64,000 nt of DNA from Acidobacteriota bacterium. GTDB lineage: Bacteria; Acidobacteriota; Blastocatellia; UBA7656. The notes under the pieces were generated by a model that was given only the letters and a program-made list of their open reading frames with translations, did no database searches and had not been told where the DNA came from. Location: the NCBI GenBank assembly GCA_040754075.1, contig JBFMDH010000009.1:1-64000 (forward strand). Direction: 5' to 3'. The stretch's first letter is position 1. Each line of letters starts with the position of its first letter. Positions 26,215 to 34,813 of the stretch are shown here, piece by piece. A program made the position numbers and the translations under genes.

Positions 26215-26895
26215 ATGGCAACAGTTGTTCTGCTTGGCTTTTCAACAACCGGAAAGTCAACGATCTTGAAAGACTTCGCGTCGAGGTATAGTAGCTACAA
26301 TCTCGAAACAATCGACACAGATAGACGAATCCCTATCCCTGATTATGCTAAGACAGAGGAAGATGCTCATATCTACACTGTCTTTAACCAGCTAGTGAAG
26401 GGACAGGATCGAAGTAAAGCACTCAGATACATAGAAAAACGAGAACGAGAAATTCTTAATTCTCTTCAGCCAGGGAAGAATCCGCAGATTGTTGCTGCTG
26501 GACCTGCCTTAGCTTCAAGAGAGCCTGAATGGACGAAGTTTACAAAACGTGTAAACCCTGTTTGTTTCTACCTGGAAAAGACCGCCGAGGAAGTTTATGA
26601 AGGTTTGCTTAATCGGCGAAATGACAAAAAGAAATTTCCCAAAAAAGTTCGAGAGCGGGCAGATTTTGGCTCTTGGGATGAGGATGTCATAACCGAATAC
26701 GAGAATGGCAAATGGGTTGAGATACCCAAAGTTAGAGCGATAGCGAACATCACAAGACATATGAAGCCACTTATCCAAATCTATGAGGCGCATTCGTCAG
26801 GCAGAAAATACAAGTCTCTTGACCTTCAACGCAACTCTGCTGTCAAAGACGAGTTTTACGCCAAAATAAGAGATGCGCTTGGTATTCCCGAATAG
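26215..26895 (+). CDS. P-loop kinase-like protein (shikimate-kinase/AAA-like), cassette-borne
   Basis: A 226-residue protein with a Walker A motif GFSTTGKST (8-16) directly after the first strand, LETIDTDRR as the second-strand acidic region, and VCFYLEKTAEEVYEGLLNRR resembling the lid/R-rich part of small-molecule kinases. The substrate is unknown; it is not a standard AroK. Base composition is visibly more AT-rich than the lpx genes around it. It has its own AGGAGG site and is followed by an attC-like hairpin (26928-27020), as in integron cassettes. Confidence 0.75.
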   Translation: MATVVLLGFSTTGKSTILKDFASRYSSYNLETIDTDRRIPIPDYAKTEEDAHIYTVFNQLVKGQDRSKALRYIEKREREILNSLQPGKNPQIVAAGPALASREPEWTKFTKRVNPVCFYLEKTAEEVYEGLLNRRNDKKKFPKKVRERADFGSWDEDVITEYENGKWVEIPKVRAIANITRHMKPLIQIYEAHSSGRKYKSLDLQRNSAVKDEFYAKIRDALGIPE

Positions 26896-26927
26896 CTCTG
26901 CCAGAAGAATGTCCGTGGCGCAAACGG

Positions 26928-27020
26928 GTCTAACAAACGGTTCGACCAGAGTTGCCGAAGCGGATTTCACATGCTTTCTTCTAGTGCTCGATAGCTGCCC
27001 GGTCAATCCCAATGTTGGGT
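26928..27020 (+). other. Integron attC-like site 1
   Basis: A 93-base imperfect palindrome. It begins with GTCTAAC (fits the RYYYAAC core), followed by AAACGGTTCGACC, and ends with CCCGGTCAATCCCAAT then GTTGGGT (fits GTTRRRY). The architecture is close to the site at 50614-50705. It starts 32 bases after the stop of the P-loop gene. No integrase is in the window. Confidence 0.65.
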
Positions 27021-27060
27021 AGACTCTCCGAGGATGTGATAGATTTAGCTCTGAGAGGGA

Positions 27061-27636
27061 ATGGTTATGTCAACACAGCCTAAAACAAAATACACCCCGG
27101 AAGAGTATCTGGCATTAGAGCGCCAATCGGCTGCGAAAAGTGAATATTTCGCCGGCGAAATATTCTTAATGGCTGGAGCCAGTGAAAGACATAACCTGAT
27201 TGTCGCTAACCTCATTGCCGAATGGCGCAACCAACTAAAAAATCGTCCTTGCAAAGTCTACCCCAGTGATATGCGCGTCAAGATTAGCGATTCCGGACTC
27301 TATACCTATCCTGATGTAAGTATCGTTTGCGGCGAAGCAGAATTTGAAGACGACCGGAAGGATACTTTGATTAATCCGACCTTGATTGTTGAGGTGCTTT
27401 CGGAATCCAGCGAAGCTTATGATCGTGGGAAAAAATTTGAGCATTATCGCCGCATCTCTTCACTTTCGCATTACCTGTTGGTTGCTCAGGATAAGCCTGA
27501 AGTTGAATTGTTTGTCAGGCAAGTTGACGGGAAATGGTTATTTTCAGCTTATAGCGGTTTTCAAAGTAAAGTAATGCTCGATTCAATCCACTGCGAATTG
27601 TTGTTGCAGGAAGTTTACGATAAGGTCACTTTCTAA
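27061..27636 (+). CDS. Uma2-family (DUF820) restriction-endonuclease-fold protein
   Basis: A 191-residue protein of the Uma2/DUF820 family: YTPEEYLALERQ, KSEYFAGEIFLMAGAS, RHNLIVANLIAEW, the core YPDVSIVCG, and PTLIVEVLSESSEAYDRGKKFEHYR with the PD-(D/E)xK-like acidic residues. Function is unproven in most bacteria; it is common in accessory regions and in cyanobacteria and Acidobacteria. A perfect 24-base palindrome (27142-27165) lies in its coding sequence. It starts 40 bases after attC-like site 1. Confidence 0.9.
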   Translation: MVMSTQPKTKYTPEEYLALERQSAAKSEYFAGEIFLMAGASERHNLIVANLIAEWRNQLKNRPCKVYPSDMRVKISDSGLYTYPDVSIVCGEAEFEDDRKDTLINPTLIVEVLSESSEAYDRGKKFEHYRRISSLSHYLLVAQDKPEVELFVRQVDGKWLFSAYSGFQSKVMLDSIHCELLLQEVYDKVTF

Positions 27637-27827
27637 ACCTCCAACAAGAATTGTGTCATAGTAACTTGACGTGGAGTTGACCGCGCTGCGAACTCTTGAG
27701 AAAAAAATGGCAGGCGAGGCGCGGTTGCTGTCGAACGAAGCGGTGAGCGCGCTACAGGTTTTTAGTAGCCGGATGTTTCGCGTTGATTTGCATCATTCGT
27801 CATACACAAAGAAAATTTTAACTGAAT

Positions 27828-28637
27828 ATGAAATATGGACTCATAGCTGGTAACGGAAGATTTCCGACAATGGTGCTCGAAGGGGCGCGCGAACAGGGCA
27901 TTGAAATCGTGGTTGCGGCGATTAAAGAAGAGACCGCCGCCGAAGTTGAACAGATGGCGGCGCGTGTCGAATGGATGAGCGTCGGACAACTCGGCAAACT
28001 GTTGAACTTTTTCAAAAAAGAGAATGTGACTCATGCCATCATGGCAGGGCAGGTCAAACATCATCAGATCTTTCGTTTGAATGCGTTGCCGGATTTGCGC
28101 ATGGTGAAGCTGCTGGCGCGACTTGCGACCAAAAACACCGATAACCTGCTTGGCGCGGTTGCCAGTGAACTGGCAGGTGAAGGCATCACGCTGGTGGATT
28201 CAACCACCTTTCTTGATAAATACCTTGCCATTGAAGGCGCGATGACCAAACGCGCGCCGAGCAAAGATGAACTCGCGGACATTGAATTTGGTCTTGCTAT
28301 TGCCCGCGAAATTGCCCGCCTCGACATCGGACAAACCATTGCCGTGAAAGACCGCGCCGTGGTTGCCGTTGAAGCGATGGAAGGAACCGATGCGGTGATT
28401 TTGCGCGCCGGAGAAATCACCCGCGGGCGACCCTTTGTGGTGGTCAAAGTTGCCAAACCGAATCAGGATATGCGATTTGATGTTCCGGTCATCGGCATTC
28501 CGACGATTGAAACGCTGAAGCGCGCAGGCGCAACGGCTATCCATGTCTCTGCGAAAAAAACCTTGCTTTTTGATAAGCCCGAACTCTTAAATCTGGCTGA
28601 AAAATACCGCATTTCGGTGTATAGTTCGGCGAATTAA
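27828..28637 (+). CDS. lpxI: UDP-2,3-diacylglucosamine pyrophosphatase LpxI
   Basis: Makes 2,3-diacylglucosamine 1-phosphate in lipid A synthesis, an alternative to LpxH. The 269 residues match the LpxI (former DUF1009) family: YGLIAGNGRFPTMVLEGA, HAIMAGQVKH, DLRMVKLLARLATKNTDNLL and VVKVAKPNQDMRFDVPVIG. It normally sits directly downstream of lpxA; here it is about 4.5 kb away, separated by apparently inserted genes. Confidence 0.93.
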   Translation: MKYGLIAGNGRFPTMVLEGAREQGIEIVVAAIKEETAAEVEQMAARVEWMSVGQLGKLLNFFKKENVTHAIMAGQVKHHQIFRLNALPDLRMVKLLARLATKNTDNLLGAVASELAGEGITLVDSTTFLDKYLAIEGAMTKRAPSKDELADIEFGLAIAREIARLDIGQTIAVKDRAVVAVEAMEGTDAVILRAGEITRGRPFVVVKVAKPNQDMRFDVPVIGIPTIETLKRAGATAIHVSAKKTLLFDKPELLNLAEKYRISVYSSAN

Positions 28638-28714
28638 CCGCCCGCCTTCAATCAAACTCTCCACAGTTATAATCTCGTATGGTACACTGCCAAGCGTAAA
28701 AAAGAGTGACGGCA

Positions 28715-29470
28715 ATGATAAGAAACATCCCTGTAGATTTCGATCCTGAAAGCGCAATCATAGACGCTGAATTGCTGGTTAAATATCGAATGATCAATCG
28801 CGCCATCGAGACCCTTGAACGGGCGATTGATGGCGCGCCGCGCCATGTTGGACTGCGAGAAAAACTCCGGCAGATTTTAATTGAAGCCGGACGCCGCGAC
28901 CTGGCTGCCCAACAATGTCTGGCGCTCGCCAGTCTGCACATTTCCGCAGGTGATATTGAAAAAGCCAATGAACGATTGCTCGAAGCCAAACGCCTTGACC
29001 CAAGGGTTTCCGTAACCGGGCAACTGCGCGAAAATCGCCGCCCCGAAGCCACGCCCGCTCAACCCTTACACCCGGCGGCACCGCAACCTGCGCCGGTCGT
29101 TGAAAAACCCGAACCCAAAGTCAACAAAGTGTTGATGGGTAGCCTGTCCGATGTCAGTCTGTTTGACATTATTCAGATTCTTGAAAACAGCAAACTCACG
29201 GGCGAAATGTACATTGATTCGACCGCTGCCAAAGGTGAGATTTATTTCAAAGAAGGTTTGATTATCGGCGCAAAATGCGAAGCCGAGACCGGCAATGCCG
29301 GTCTTAGCAAAATGGCTGATGCGGTTGACGGCACTTTTGATTTTCAAAAATCCAGCACCCAGCATGACGTGACCATTCACGCCACCAGTAATACCGGACT
29401 GATACTTGATTTATTAAGAGCCAAAGATGAAGACAATTTTGCGAGCGGCAATTCCGACTGGTTGACGTAG
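28715..29470 (+). CDS. TPR-like plus DUF4388 protein
   Basis: A 251-residue cytosolic protein. The N-terminal helical half (NRAIETLERAIDGAPRHVGL and DIEKANERLLEAKRL) looks like TPR repeats, followed by a Pro/Ala-rich linker, then a PatA-like DUF4388 domain (KVLMGSLSDVSLFDIIQILE and GEMYIDSTAAKGEIYFKEG). DUF4388 proteins are associated with signalling and gliding regulators in several phyla; the exact role is unknown. ATG 28715 is preferred over GTG 28706 because AAAAGAG sits at the right distance. Confidence 0.85.
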   Translation: MIRNIPVDFDPESAIIDAELLVKYRMINRAIETLERAIDGAPRHVGLREKLRQILIEAGRRDLAAQQCLALASLHISAGDIEKANERLLEAKRLDPRVSVTGQLRENRRPEATPAQPLHPAAPQPAPVVEKPEPKVNKVLMGSLSDVSLFDIIQILENSKLTGEMYIDSTAAKGEIYFKEGLIIGAKCEAETGNAGLSKMADAVDGTFDFQKSSTQHDVTIHATSNTGLILDLLRAKDEDNFASGNSDWLT

Positions 29471-29570
29471 AGTGGATTGCCAACCATTCACTGACCTTGA
29501 GCAAGCGGTCTAATCTGCGATTCTCCAACGACACGGTCATAGACTGAGGATAATCAATCGCCAACAGCGT
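29469..29570. repeat. Palindromic intergenic element, copy 2a (degenerate)
   Basis: Begins AGAGTGGATTGCCAACC like copy 1, contains GAGCAAGCGGTCTAATC as a decayed inner arm and ends AATCGCCAACAGCGTT. It starts at the stop codon of the DUF4388 gene and abuts copy 2b. Confidence 0.65.
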
Positions 29571-29571
29571 T

Positions 29572-29695
29572 AGAGCGGTTGGCGATTGAGTTTACTCAGC
29601 CGCTGTTGAGGAAGTGGTCTTTGACCGCGTATGACGGGAAACGCGGTCAAAGACCACTCCCTCAACGTGAGTAAATCGTTTTGCAAACTGCTATA
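29572..29695. repeat. Palindromic intergenic element, copy 2b
   Basis: Same family as 23351-23472. The inner arms here are 18 bases and perfect (29613-29630 with 29641-29658, loop 29631-29640). The outer part ends TTTTGCAAACTGCT. Confidence 0.85.
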
Positions 29696-29706
29696 GGACG
29701 CCAATA

Positions 29707-29762
29707 ACTTCAAAATAAAAAAGCGAGAGCCGCATCTGACTCTCGCTTTTTTATTTTGAAGT
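29707..29762. terminator. Perfect bidirectional terminator
   Basis: Two 23-base arms (29707-29729 and 29740-29762) are exact reverse complements. The GC core GCGAGAG/CTCTCGC is flanked by A and T runs, so it works as a rho-independent terminator on both strands, between the DUF4388 gene and the OmpH-like gene. Confidence 0.93.
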
Positions 29763-29779
29763 TGATTCAGCAAAAAAAC

Positions 29780-30403
29780 TTATTGTGGTTTTGCCGGATT
29801 TGCCGCCGGGGGGGCTGCGCCCGCTACGGGGTTGGCTTTGTTATATTCCTTGACGAAATCCTGGGTGATGTCGAGGCGCTGATCGTACCAGACCAGGTGA
29901 CCGGAATTATAGGCATTTGCCAGATCAACCAGAATGGTGATGCCTCTTTTCGCGGCGTATTCACGGGCAAATCTATCAAGTTTTTCTGAAATCGGTTTGA
30001 GTGCCAGATCGCGCGCCCGCGTGCCATCGGCTTCCAAATCTTCGGCTTTGCGCTGGTAATCGCGTTTGAGGCTGGCAATCTGTTCGGTAAGTTCAGCTTT
30101 TTTGGCAGGCGTGAGGGCATCGCCCTGGGTTTGCAAAGTGTTTTCGCGCGTTTGAATTTGTTGAGCGAGGAGTTCGGCTTCTCTGACCCGCGGCTCGAAT
30201 TGTTTGTTCAAGGCTTCACGTTTGGCGCGAAATTCGTCAATGGCATCCTGTAGCATGCCTGTATTGATGAGCGCAAGCTTGCCTTTCAGACCGCCGGGAA
30301 CCCCTGGGGTTTGCGGCGCGGTTGCCGGTGGTTGTTGCGCTTCGGCGAGGCTTGCGAATATCAGAAGCGAAAAAGTTAATAGGAGAAATTTACTGATTTT
30401 CAT
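29780..30403 (-). CDS. OmpH/Skp-family periplasmic chaperone (copy 2)
   Basis: A 207-residue exported protein: signal peptide ending LAEAQQ, a short strand with LALINTGMLQDAIDEF, a long charged coiled coil (about 60-150), and a closing strand (GITILVDLANAYNSG). This is the Skp layout, a trimeric holdase that escorts unfolded outer-membrane proteins to BamA. It has a Pro/Ala-rich C-terminal tail. It is 20 bases from its paralogue upstream, and both follow bamA on the same strand. Confidence 0.88.
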   Translation of the reverse strand: MKISKFLLLTFSLLIFASLAEAQQPPATAPQTPGVPGGLKGKLALINTGMLQDAIDEFRAKREALNKQFEPRVREAELLAQQIQTRENTLQTQGDALTPAKKAELTEQIASLKRDYQRKAEDLEADGTRARDLALKPISEKLDRFAREYAAKRGITILVDLANAYNSGHLVWYDQRLDITQDFVKEYNKANPVAGAAPPAANPAKPQ

Positions 30404-30423
30404 ACACTCGAGTTCCTTTCCGC

Positions 30424-31047
30424 TTAATTATTCGCAGGTGGTTTGGTCGCCGCCGGTTTAGGAGTTGCCGGTTTAGGAGCTGCCGGTTGTCCGCTTGCCG
30501 GTGTGGGGTTGGCTTTGTTGTACTCGGCGATGAAATCGTCGGTAATGTCAGCTTTCGGTTCCCAATAAGCCAGTGTGCCGCTTTGCGCCGCGCCCGCCAG
30601 ATTGATAATCATGACGATGCTGTTTTTGGTTGCATAATTGTTGAGGAATTGAAACAGTTTGTCGCGCACCGGCTTGGTTGCGGTTTCGACCTCTTTTTCG
30701 ACATCCTGTTGCAGGTCTTCTTTTTCGCGCGTGTATTGACGCTTGCCGGTTTCAAATTGATCACTTTTTTCTCGTAATTTATCTGCGGTCAATACCTGTT
30801 TCTGTGCTTCAATCTCTTTGCCCAATTGCTCAAGCTGTTTTCCCAAAGCATCGAGTTTCTGATAACGGTCTTTAAATTTTGTATCGACTTGTTCGTATTT
30901 TAATCGTAGCTCTCCGATTTCCGCCGGGAATTTCGTGGTATTGAGTACCACGATTTTGCCATCGGGAATCGTCGTTTGCGCGGATGCGCTGATTGTTATT
31001 GCTGCCAAAGCGATTACTGCAACGACAGCCAATTTTAATTTCACCAT
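30424..31047 (-). CDS. OmpH/Skp-family periplasmic chaperone (copy 1)
   Basis: Paralogue of the next gene with the same length and plan: signal peptide ending ISASAQT, strand GKIVVLNTTKFPAEIGELRL, coiled coil, then NSIVMIINLAGAAQSGTLAY and a Pro/Lys/Ala tail. The two are clearly diverged, suggesting specialised clients or hetero-oligomers. It lies downstream of bamA across a 67-base hairpin (31133-31199). Confidence 0.88.
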   Translation of the reverse strand: MVKLKLAVVAVIALAAITISASAQTTIPDGKIVVLNTTKFPAEIGELRLKYEQVDTKFKDRYQKLDALGKQLEQLGKEIEAQKQVLTADKLREKSDQFETGKRQYTREKEDLQQDVEKEVETATKPVRDKLFQFLNNYATKNSIVMIINLAGAAQSGTLAYWEPKADITDDFIAEYNKANPTPASGQPAAPKPATPKPAATKPPANN

Positions 31048-31132
31048 AACTGCTCCTATTCAGATTTGAATTGAATGACTGGACTGGGTACTCCAGCAAA
31101 GCGTCTCGAAATTTTGATTATAACTACACGAA

Positions 31133-31199
31133 GAACCATTTGTCATTGAGCAATTGTGTTTTGCCTGTTGCTGAACAATCGTTCGATGACAAATGGTTC
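31133..31199. repeat. Long hairpin between bamA and the first ompH-like gene
   Basis: Arms 31133-31157 and 31175-31199 are 25 bases long and match at 22 positions, including 14 outermost perfect pairs (GAACCATTTGTCAT). No T-run follows on the minus strand, so it may modulate mRNA stability or read-through rather than act as a simple terminator. Confidence 0.8.
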
Positions 31200-31202
31200 A
31201 AA

Positions 31203-34139
31203 TTAAAAGGTTCTTCCGATGGAAAAGCGCACCACCCGTTTTTCTTCAAGGAAGAAACTATTATTGATATCGGCATTGGGATTCCAGGCGAATATCAAAC
31301 GGAAAGGCACATTGATGACCGGAACCTGAACGCGCAATTCGCCGCCAAGCGAGTAGCGATAGTTGTCAAATATGCCACCTTGGGTATCCGATAAAACGAT
31401 ATTGGTGACATCCTGTCGGTCGCCGCGAATGTTAGCGAACTTGAATCCCGGCGGTAAACTGTTGCCCAGTTCGGGAACCCCTGCTTTACGCAATTCTCTT
31501 TGTGAAGCAATCAACCCTCTGGGGTTCAGGGTCACCGGAATCCCATCGTTTAGAATCGCCGGAACGAATTCACTGGTGAGCGACTGGTCATCCAGTTTGC
31601 GCAGATTAAATGCCGAACCAATATCAAAAAACGGCGCAAAAGAGATGGGACCAATAATCGGTATGCGATATTCCAAATTGAACAACAATTCGGTATCGCC
31701 GCCCATAAAGAATGGGAAAATCGTTTGTGCCGAAGATTGTTGATTGGTTACCAGGAACTGTTCGAGAACGCTTGGCGCGATACTATTGGCGGTTGCCTGA
31801 TTCGGTCTTCGCACCTTCATCCGATTGCCGGATAAATCGGTAGCAAAAATATTCTGGGTGCTGAAGGTGCCGACAATCGGCGCGGTCGGTGAAATCGAGC
31901 GAATGTTATAACCGCGAATGTCTTGTTCGCCGCCGAGGAAGAATCTGGTGTAGAGCGGCGTGCCGCCAACGAAGGAAACCGAATTGGAGTTGAAGCGTTC
32001 ACCGAAGGCGCTGATATGTCCAAACAAAAAGCGCAACCCTAATGTTCGGGTTTTGCTCGGTTCCAGATTGCGTTCTTTACCGGCAAAGAAGGGGCGGAAG
32101 AAGCGGTATTCAACCGTCGGTTCGATAAGGTTGACATCGCCGCCCAGAAAACTGCCGGAAAGCGATGCCCCGATGGTTAATGATGAACCGTTGCTGGGGT
32201 CAATCGAAGCATTGACCGTGTTATAGGAAATCGTCGGCGTAAGGGTTGATTGTCTGACCCCTTTTTGCCGGAAACTGACCGGGAAATCATTGCTCGTGTC
32301 TTCGTCAGTGAGCGCCGGCGGGTCAACAATATCGGTGTTGCGATACGCATATGAAAGTCCCAACCGGATGAACCTGCCGAGACGGAAACGCGGCGTAAAA
32401 AGTTGCAGCGGCGCGCTTGAGGAAACCGAAAAGCCTTTGGTCTTTTGGGTGAATAAAAATTCGCCGCCGAAATTACCGAATAGGCGCGGGTCGGCAATCG
32501 TTTGATTAAAGCCCTGTCCGAAGAATTGATAATCCTGATAGAAGAGATTGAATCCGATGCTGATCGGACGCCCGCGCAGGTAAGGCTCGGTGAAGCCGAT
32601 GGAATAAATTTTTTGCCGGTTACCGGCGGCAATCTGGAACGACAGCGATTCGCCGTAACCAAGCAGGTTGTTGGTCGAATAATCAATGCCGATAAACGAA
32701 CCACCGATGCCGGAAACGCCGCCGTTGAAACTGATTTGCTGACGCCCCTTTTCCTGAACCTTGATGGTCAAATCAACCTTGCCCTCTTTTTCGTTGGTGT
32801 TGACGGTGGTGTCTTCTTCTTTGACCTGTTCAAAATAACCCAGTTGATTCAATCTGAGGGTGCTGTAATCGAATAGCTCTTTATTGTAACGTTCACCTTC
32901 GTTAAGCAGGATTTCACGACGCAACACGTTGTCGCGGGTAAAGGTGTTGCCGATAAATTCGATTCTTCCGATGGTGTATTGCTTGCCTTCGTCCATAATG
33001 AAGGTCAAATCGGCAGTGCCCTTCGTCGGGTCGTTCGGGTCATCTTTGAAATCCGGCACGAAATCCGAATTGAATTGAATATAACCGCGCGTGCCGTACA
33101 GTTTCTTGAGATTTTCCAATCCCTTGCTCACGACCGTGTAGCCTTTGACCACATCGCCCGATTTAATATTTAAAACCGATTTAATCTGCTCTTCGGTGAA
33201 CTCTTTGTTGTCTTCGATTTTGATTTGCCCGGCGCGATACTGTCGCCCTTCGTTGACCGGAATGATAATTTTCAACCCTTGCCCTTTATGTCCGAAAATC
33301 GGCACCCAACTGCCGACTTTGCCCACCGGTTCAACGCGCGGTTCGCCAAAACGGGTTTGCAGATAACCGTTATCGGCATAGGTCAAAACCCGCAAACGGT
33401 CGAGGTCAACTTGCAGTTTCTCTTTGTGATAAATGTCTTTGGAAGAGAAGGTGGTGAGCAAGCCGACTTCTTTGACGAATTTCATGCGCGAACGCAGATG
33501 GTCATCGGAAAAGACATTGTTGCCTTCAAACTCAATCTGCGCGACGCGAAAGCGCGGACCTTCATCGATGCGGAAAGTTAAACCGACGGCGGTTTGCGAA
33601 ATCTCTTCGGTGACGGTATCGACTTTGGCTTCGGGACGCCCTTCGTTGGCTAGCAACTCTTTGATGACGGCGGCAGCGCGTTTGGCTTTCACAGGGTCAT
33701 ATTGCGATTCTTTGGAAAGCCCGATCTGGCGTTTGCGAAACTCTTCAAGGACGGTCGATTGTTGAATGGATTTCAAACCGACATATTTGATTTCCAGAAG
33801 CAAGGGTCGTTCACGAACTTCAAAGGTGACGATTTTGCCGCCGCGGGTGCCGTCTTCGGCAAACACCTTGACATCATCAAAATAGCCCTGTGCATAAATC
33901 GTACGCACATCGCGATCAAGTTGTGCAGGATTGTAATTATCGCCTTCACGTGTACCAATCCATATGCGGATAGTGGATTCGGGAATGCGACGATTGCGCG
34001 TAATGTTGACTTGTTCAACTAAAACTTCCTGAGTTTGTGCCTGCGCGGTTGGAAAAAGGAGTTTGATTTTTCCTGAAAAGGGAAGCACACCCGCTAATAA
34101 AGTTAGCCCGATGATCAATAGAAGTATTCGCTTGCTCAT
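31203..34139 (-). CDS. bamA: Outer membrane protein assembly factor BamA
   Basis: An Omp85 insertase. A signal sequence (ILLLIIGLTLLAGVLPF) is followed by POTRA repeats covering about residues 40-450, then a 16-strand-type beta-barrel. The conserved barrel loop motif is seen as DIRGYNIRS, and the protein ends with the outer-membrane signature Phe (VRFSIGRTF). I start at MSKRILLLI (34139); the upstream TTG extension has no family likeness. It is 978 residues, longer than the E. coli protein, with extra extracellular loop sequence. It leads two Skp-like genes. Confidence 0.95.
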   Translation of the reverse strand: MSKRILLLIIGLTLLAGVLPFSGKIKLLFPTAQAQTQEVLVEQVNITRNRRIPESTIRIWIGTREGDNYNPAQLDRDVRTIYAQGYFDDVKVFAEDGTRGGKIVTFEVRERPLLLEIKYVGLKSIQQSTVLEEFRKRQIGLSKESQYDPVKAKRAAAVIKELLANEGRPEAKVDTVTEEISQTAVGLTFRIDEGPRFRVAQIEFEGNNVFSDDHLRSRMKFVKEVGLLTTFSSKDIYHKEKLQVDLDRLRVLTYADNGYLQTRFGEPRVEPVGKVGSWVPIFGHKGQGLKIIIPVNEGRQYRAGQIKIEDNKEFTEEQIKSVLNIKSGDVVKGYTVVSKGLENLKKLYGTRGYIQFNSDFVPDFKDDPNDPTKGTADLTFIMDEGKQYTIGRIEFIGNTFTRDNVLRREILLNEGERYNKELFDYSTLRLNQLGYFEQVKEEDTTVNTNEKEGKVDLTIKVQEKGRQQISFNGGVSGIGGSFIGIDYSTNNLLGYGESLSFQIAAGNRQKIYSIGFTEPYLRGRPISIGFNLFYQDYQFFGQGFNQTIADPRLFGNFGGEFLFTQKTKGFSVSSSAPLQLFTPRFRLGRFIRLGLSYAYRNTDIVDPPALTDEDTSNDFPVSFRQKGVRQSTLTPTISYNTVNASIDPSNGSSLTIGASLSGSFLGGDVNLIEPTVEYRFFRPFFAGKERNLEPSKTRTLGLRFLFGHISAFGERFNSNSVSFVGGTPLYTRFFLGGEQDIRGYNIRSISPTAPIVGTFSTQNIFATDLSGNRMKVRRPNQATANSIAPSVLEQFLVTNQQSSAQTIFPFFMGGDTELLFNLEYRIPIIGPISFAPFFDIGSAFNLRKLDDQSLTSEFVPAILNDGIPVTLNPRGLIASQRELRKAGVPELGNSLPPGFKFANIRGDRQDVTNIVLSDTQGGIFDNYRYSLGGELRVQVPVINVPFRLIFAWNPNADINNSFFLEEKRVVRFSIGRTF

Positions 34140-34424
34140 AATAAATAAAACTGCACTCCGAAAAAACTCTGTTCTTTGGGTCAATTTCAAACCGGATGAT
34201 AATTATTTGCCCGAAATTGGAACATCCCATCAAAACGAAAGATCGTAATTGGGTAATCGCTCTCCAGAATTTACGACCGAGCACGTCCAATAATTTTTGA
34301 TGGATAAGCTATTTCGCTCAAAAATAGAACGCTGGTTTGACCGAACATTGTAACAAAAATGACAGATACCGCAAATTTGTTAAAGCATACGGCAAAAATA
34401 GAAAGGGCGATGCGCAACGGTCGG

Positions 34425-34766
34425 TTAATTCAACTTTTTATGGCGATAATGAATGACTCGCACATTTTCCAGGGTGACCAATCCTTCCTGCACCATTTCA
34501 TCTATGGCTGGCAACAACGCGGCAATCTTTTCTGCGCTATCAACGATTTCAACAATCACCGGTAAATCTTCCGAGAGGCGCAAAATTTTTGCCGTATGAA
34601 TCCGACTGTTAGCGCCGTAACCCATCAGGCCTCTGAACATCGTTGCCCCTGCGATGCCCATCTCCCGCGATTTGAAAATAATGGCTTCGTAAAGCGGTTT
34701 GCCCTGCCAGGAATCCGATTCACCTATGAAGATACGCAATAGTTGCCCCTCTTCAGAAATTTTCAT
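34425..34766 (-). CDS. DUF190 (PII-like) protein linked to CrcB
   Basis: A 113-residue PII-like-fold protein: LLRIFIGESDSWQGKPLYEAI, GIAGATMFRGLMGYGANS and LPVIVEIVDSAEKI are typical DUF190. These genes very often sit beside crcB and are thought to assist or regulate fluoride export. Here it lies 47 bases downstream of crcB on the same strand. Confidence 0.92.
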   Translation of the reverse strand: MKISEEGQLLRIFIGESDSWQGKPLYEAIIFKSREMGIAGATMFRGLMGYGANSRIHTAKILRLSEDLPVIVEIVDSAEKIAALLPAIDEMVQEGLVTLENVRVIHYRHKKLN

Positions 34767-34813
34767 AACCCTTCTCCTTAAAAAAAACGTTTGTCAAACG
34801 CTTGAATTTTAAC

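Noticed and set aside
26928-27020. tRNA gene suggested by GGTTCGACC (also at 50625)
   Set aside because: The T-loop-like string is not accompanied by acceptor, D or anticodon arms; the surroundings fit an attC-type palindrome better.
27671-27853. Small open frame between the Uma2 gene and lpxI
   Set aside because: It overlaps the lpxI start, has no ribosome site and no family likeness; probably non-coding leader.
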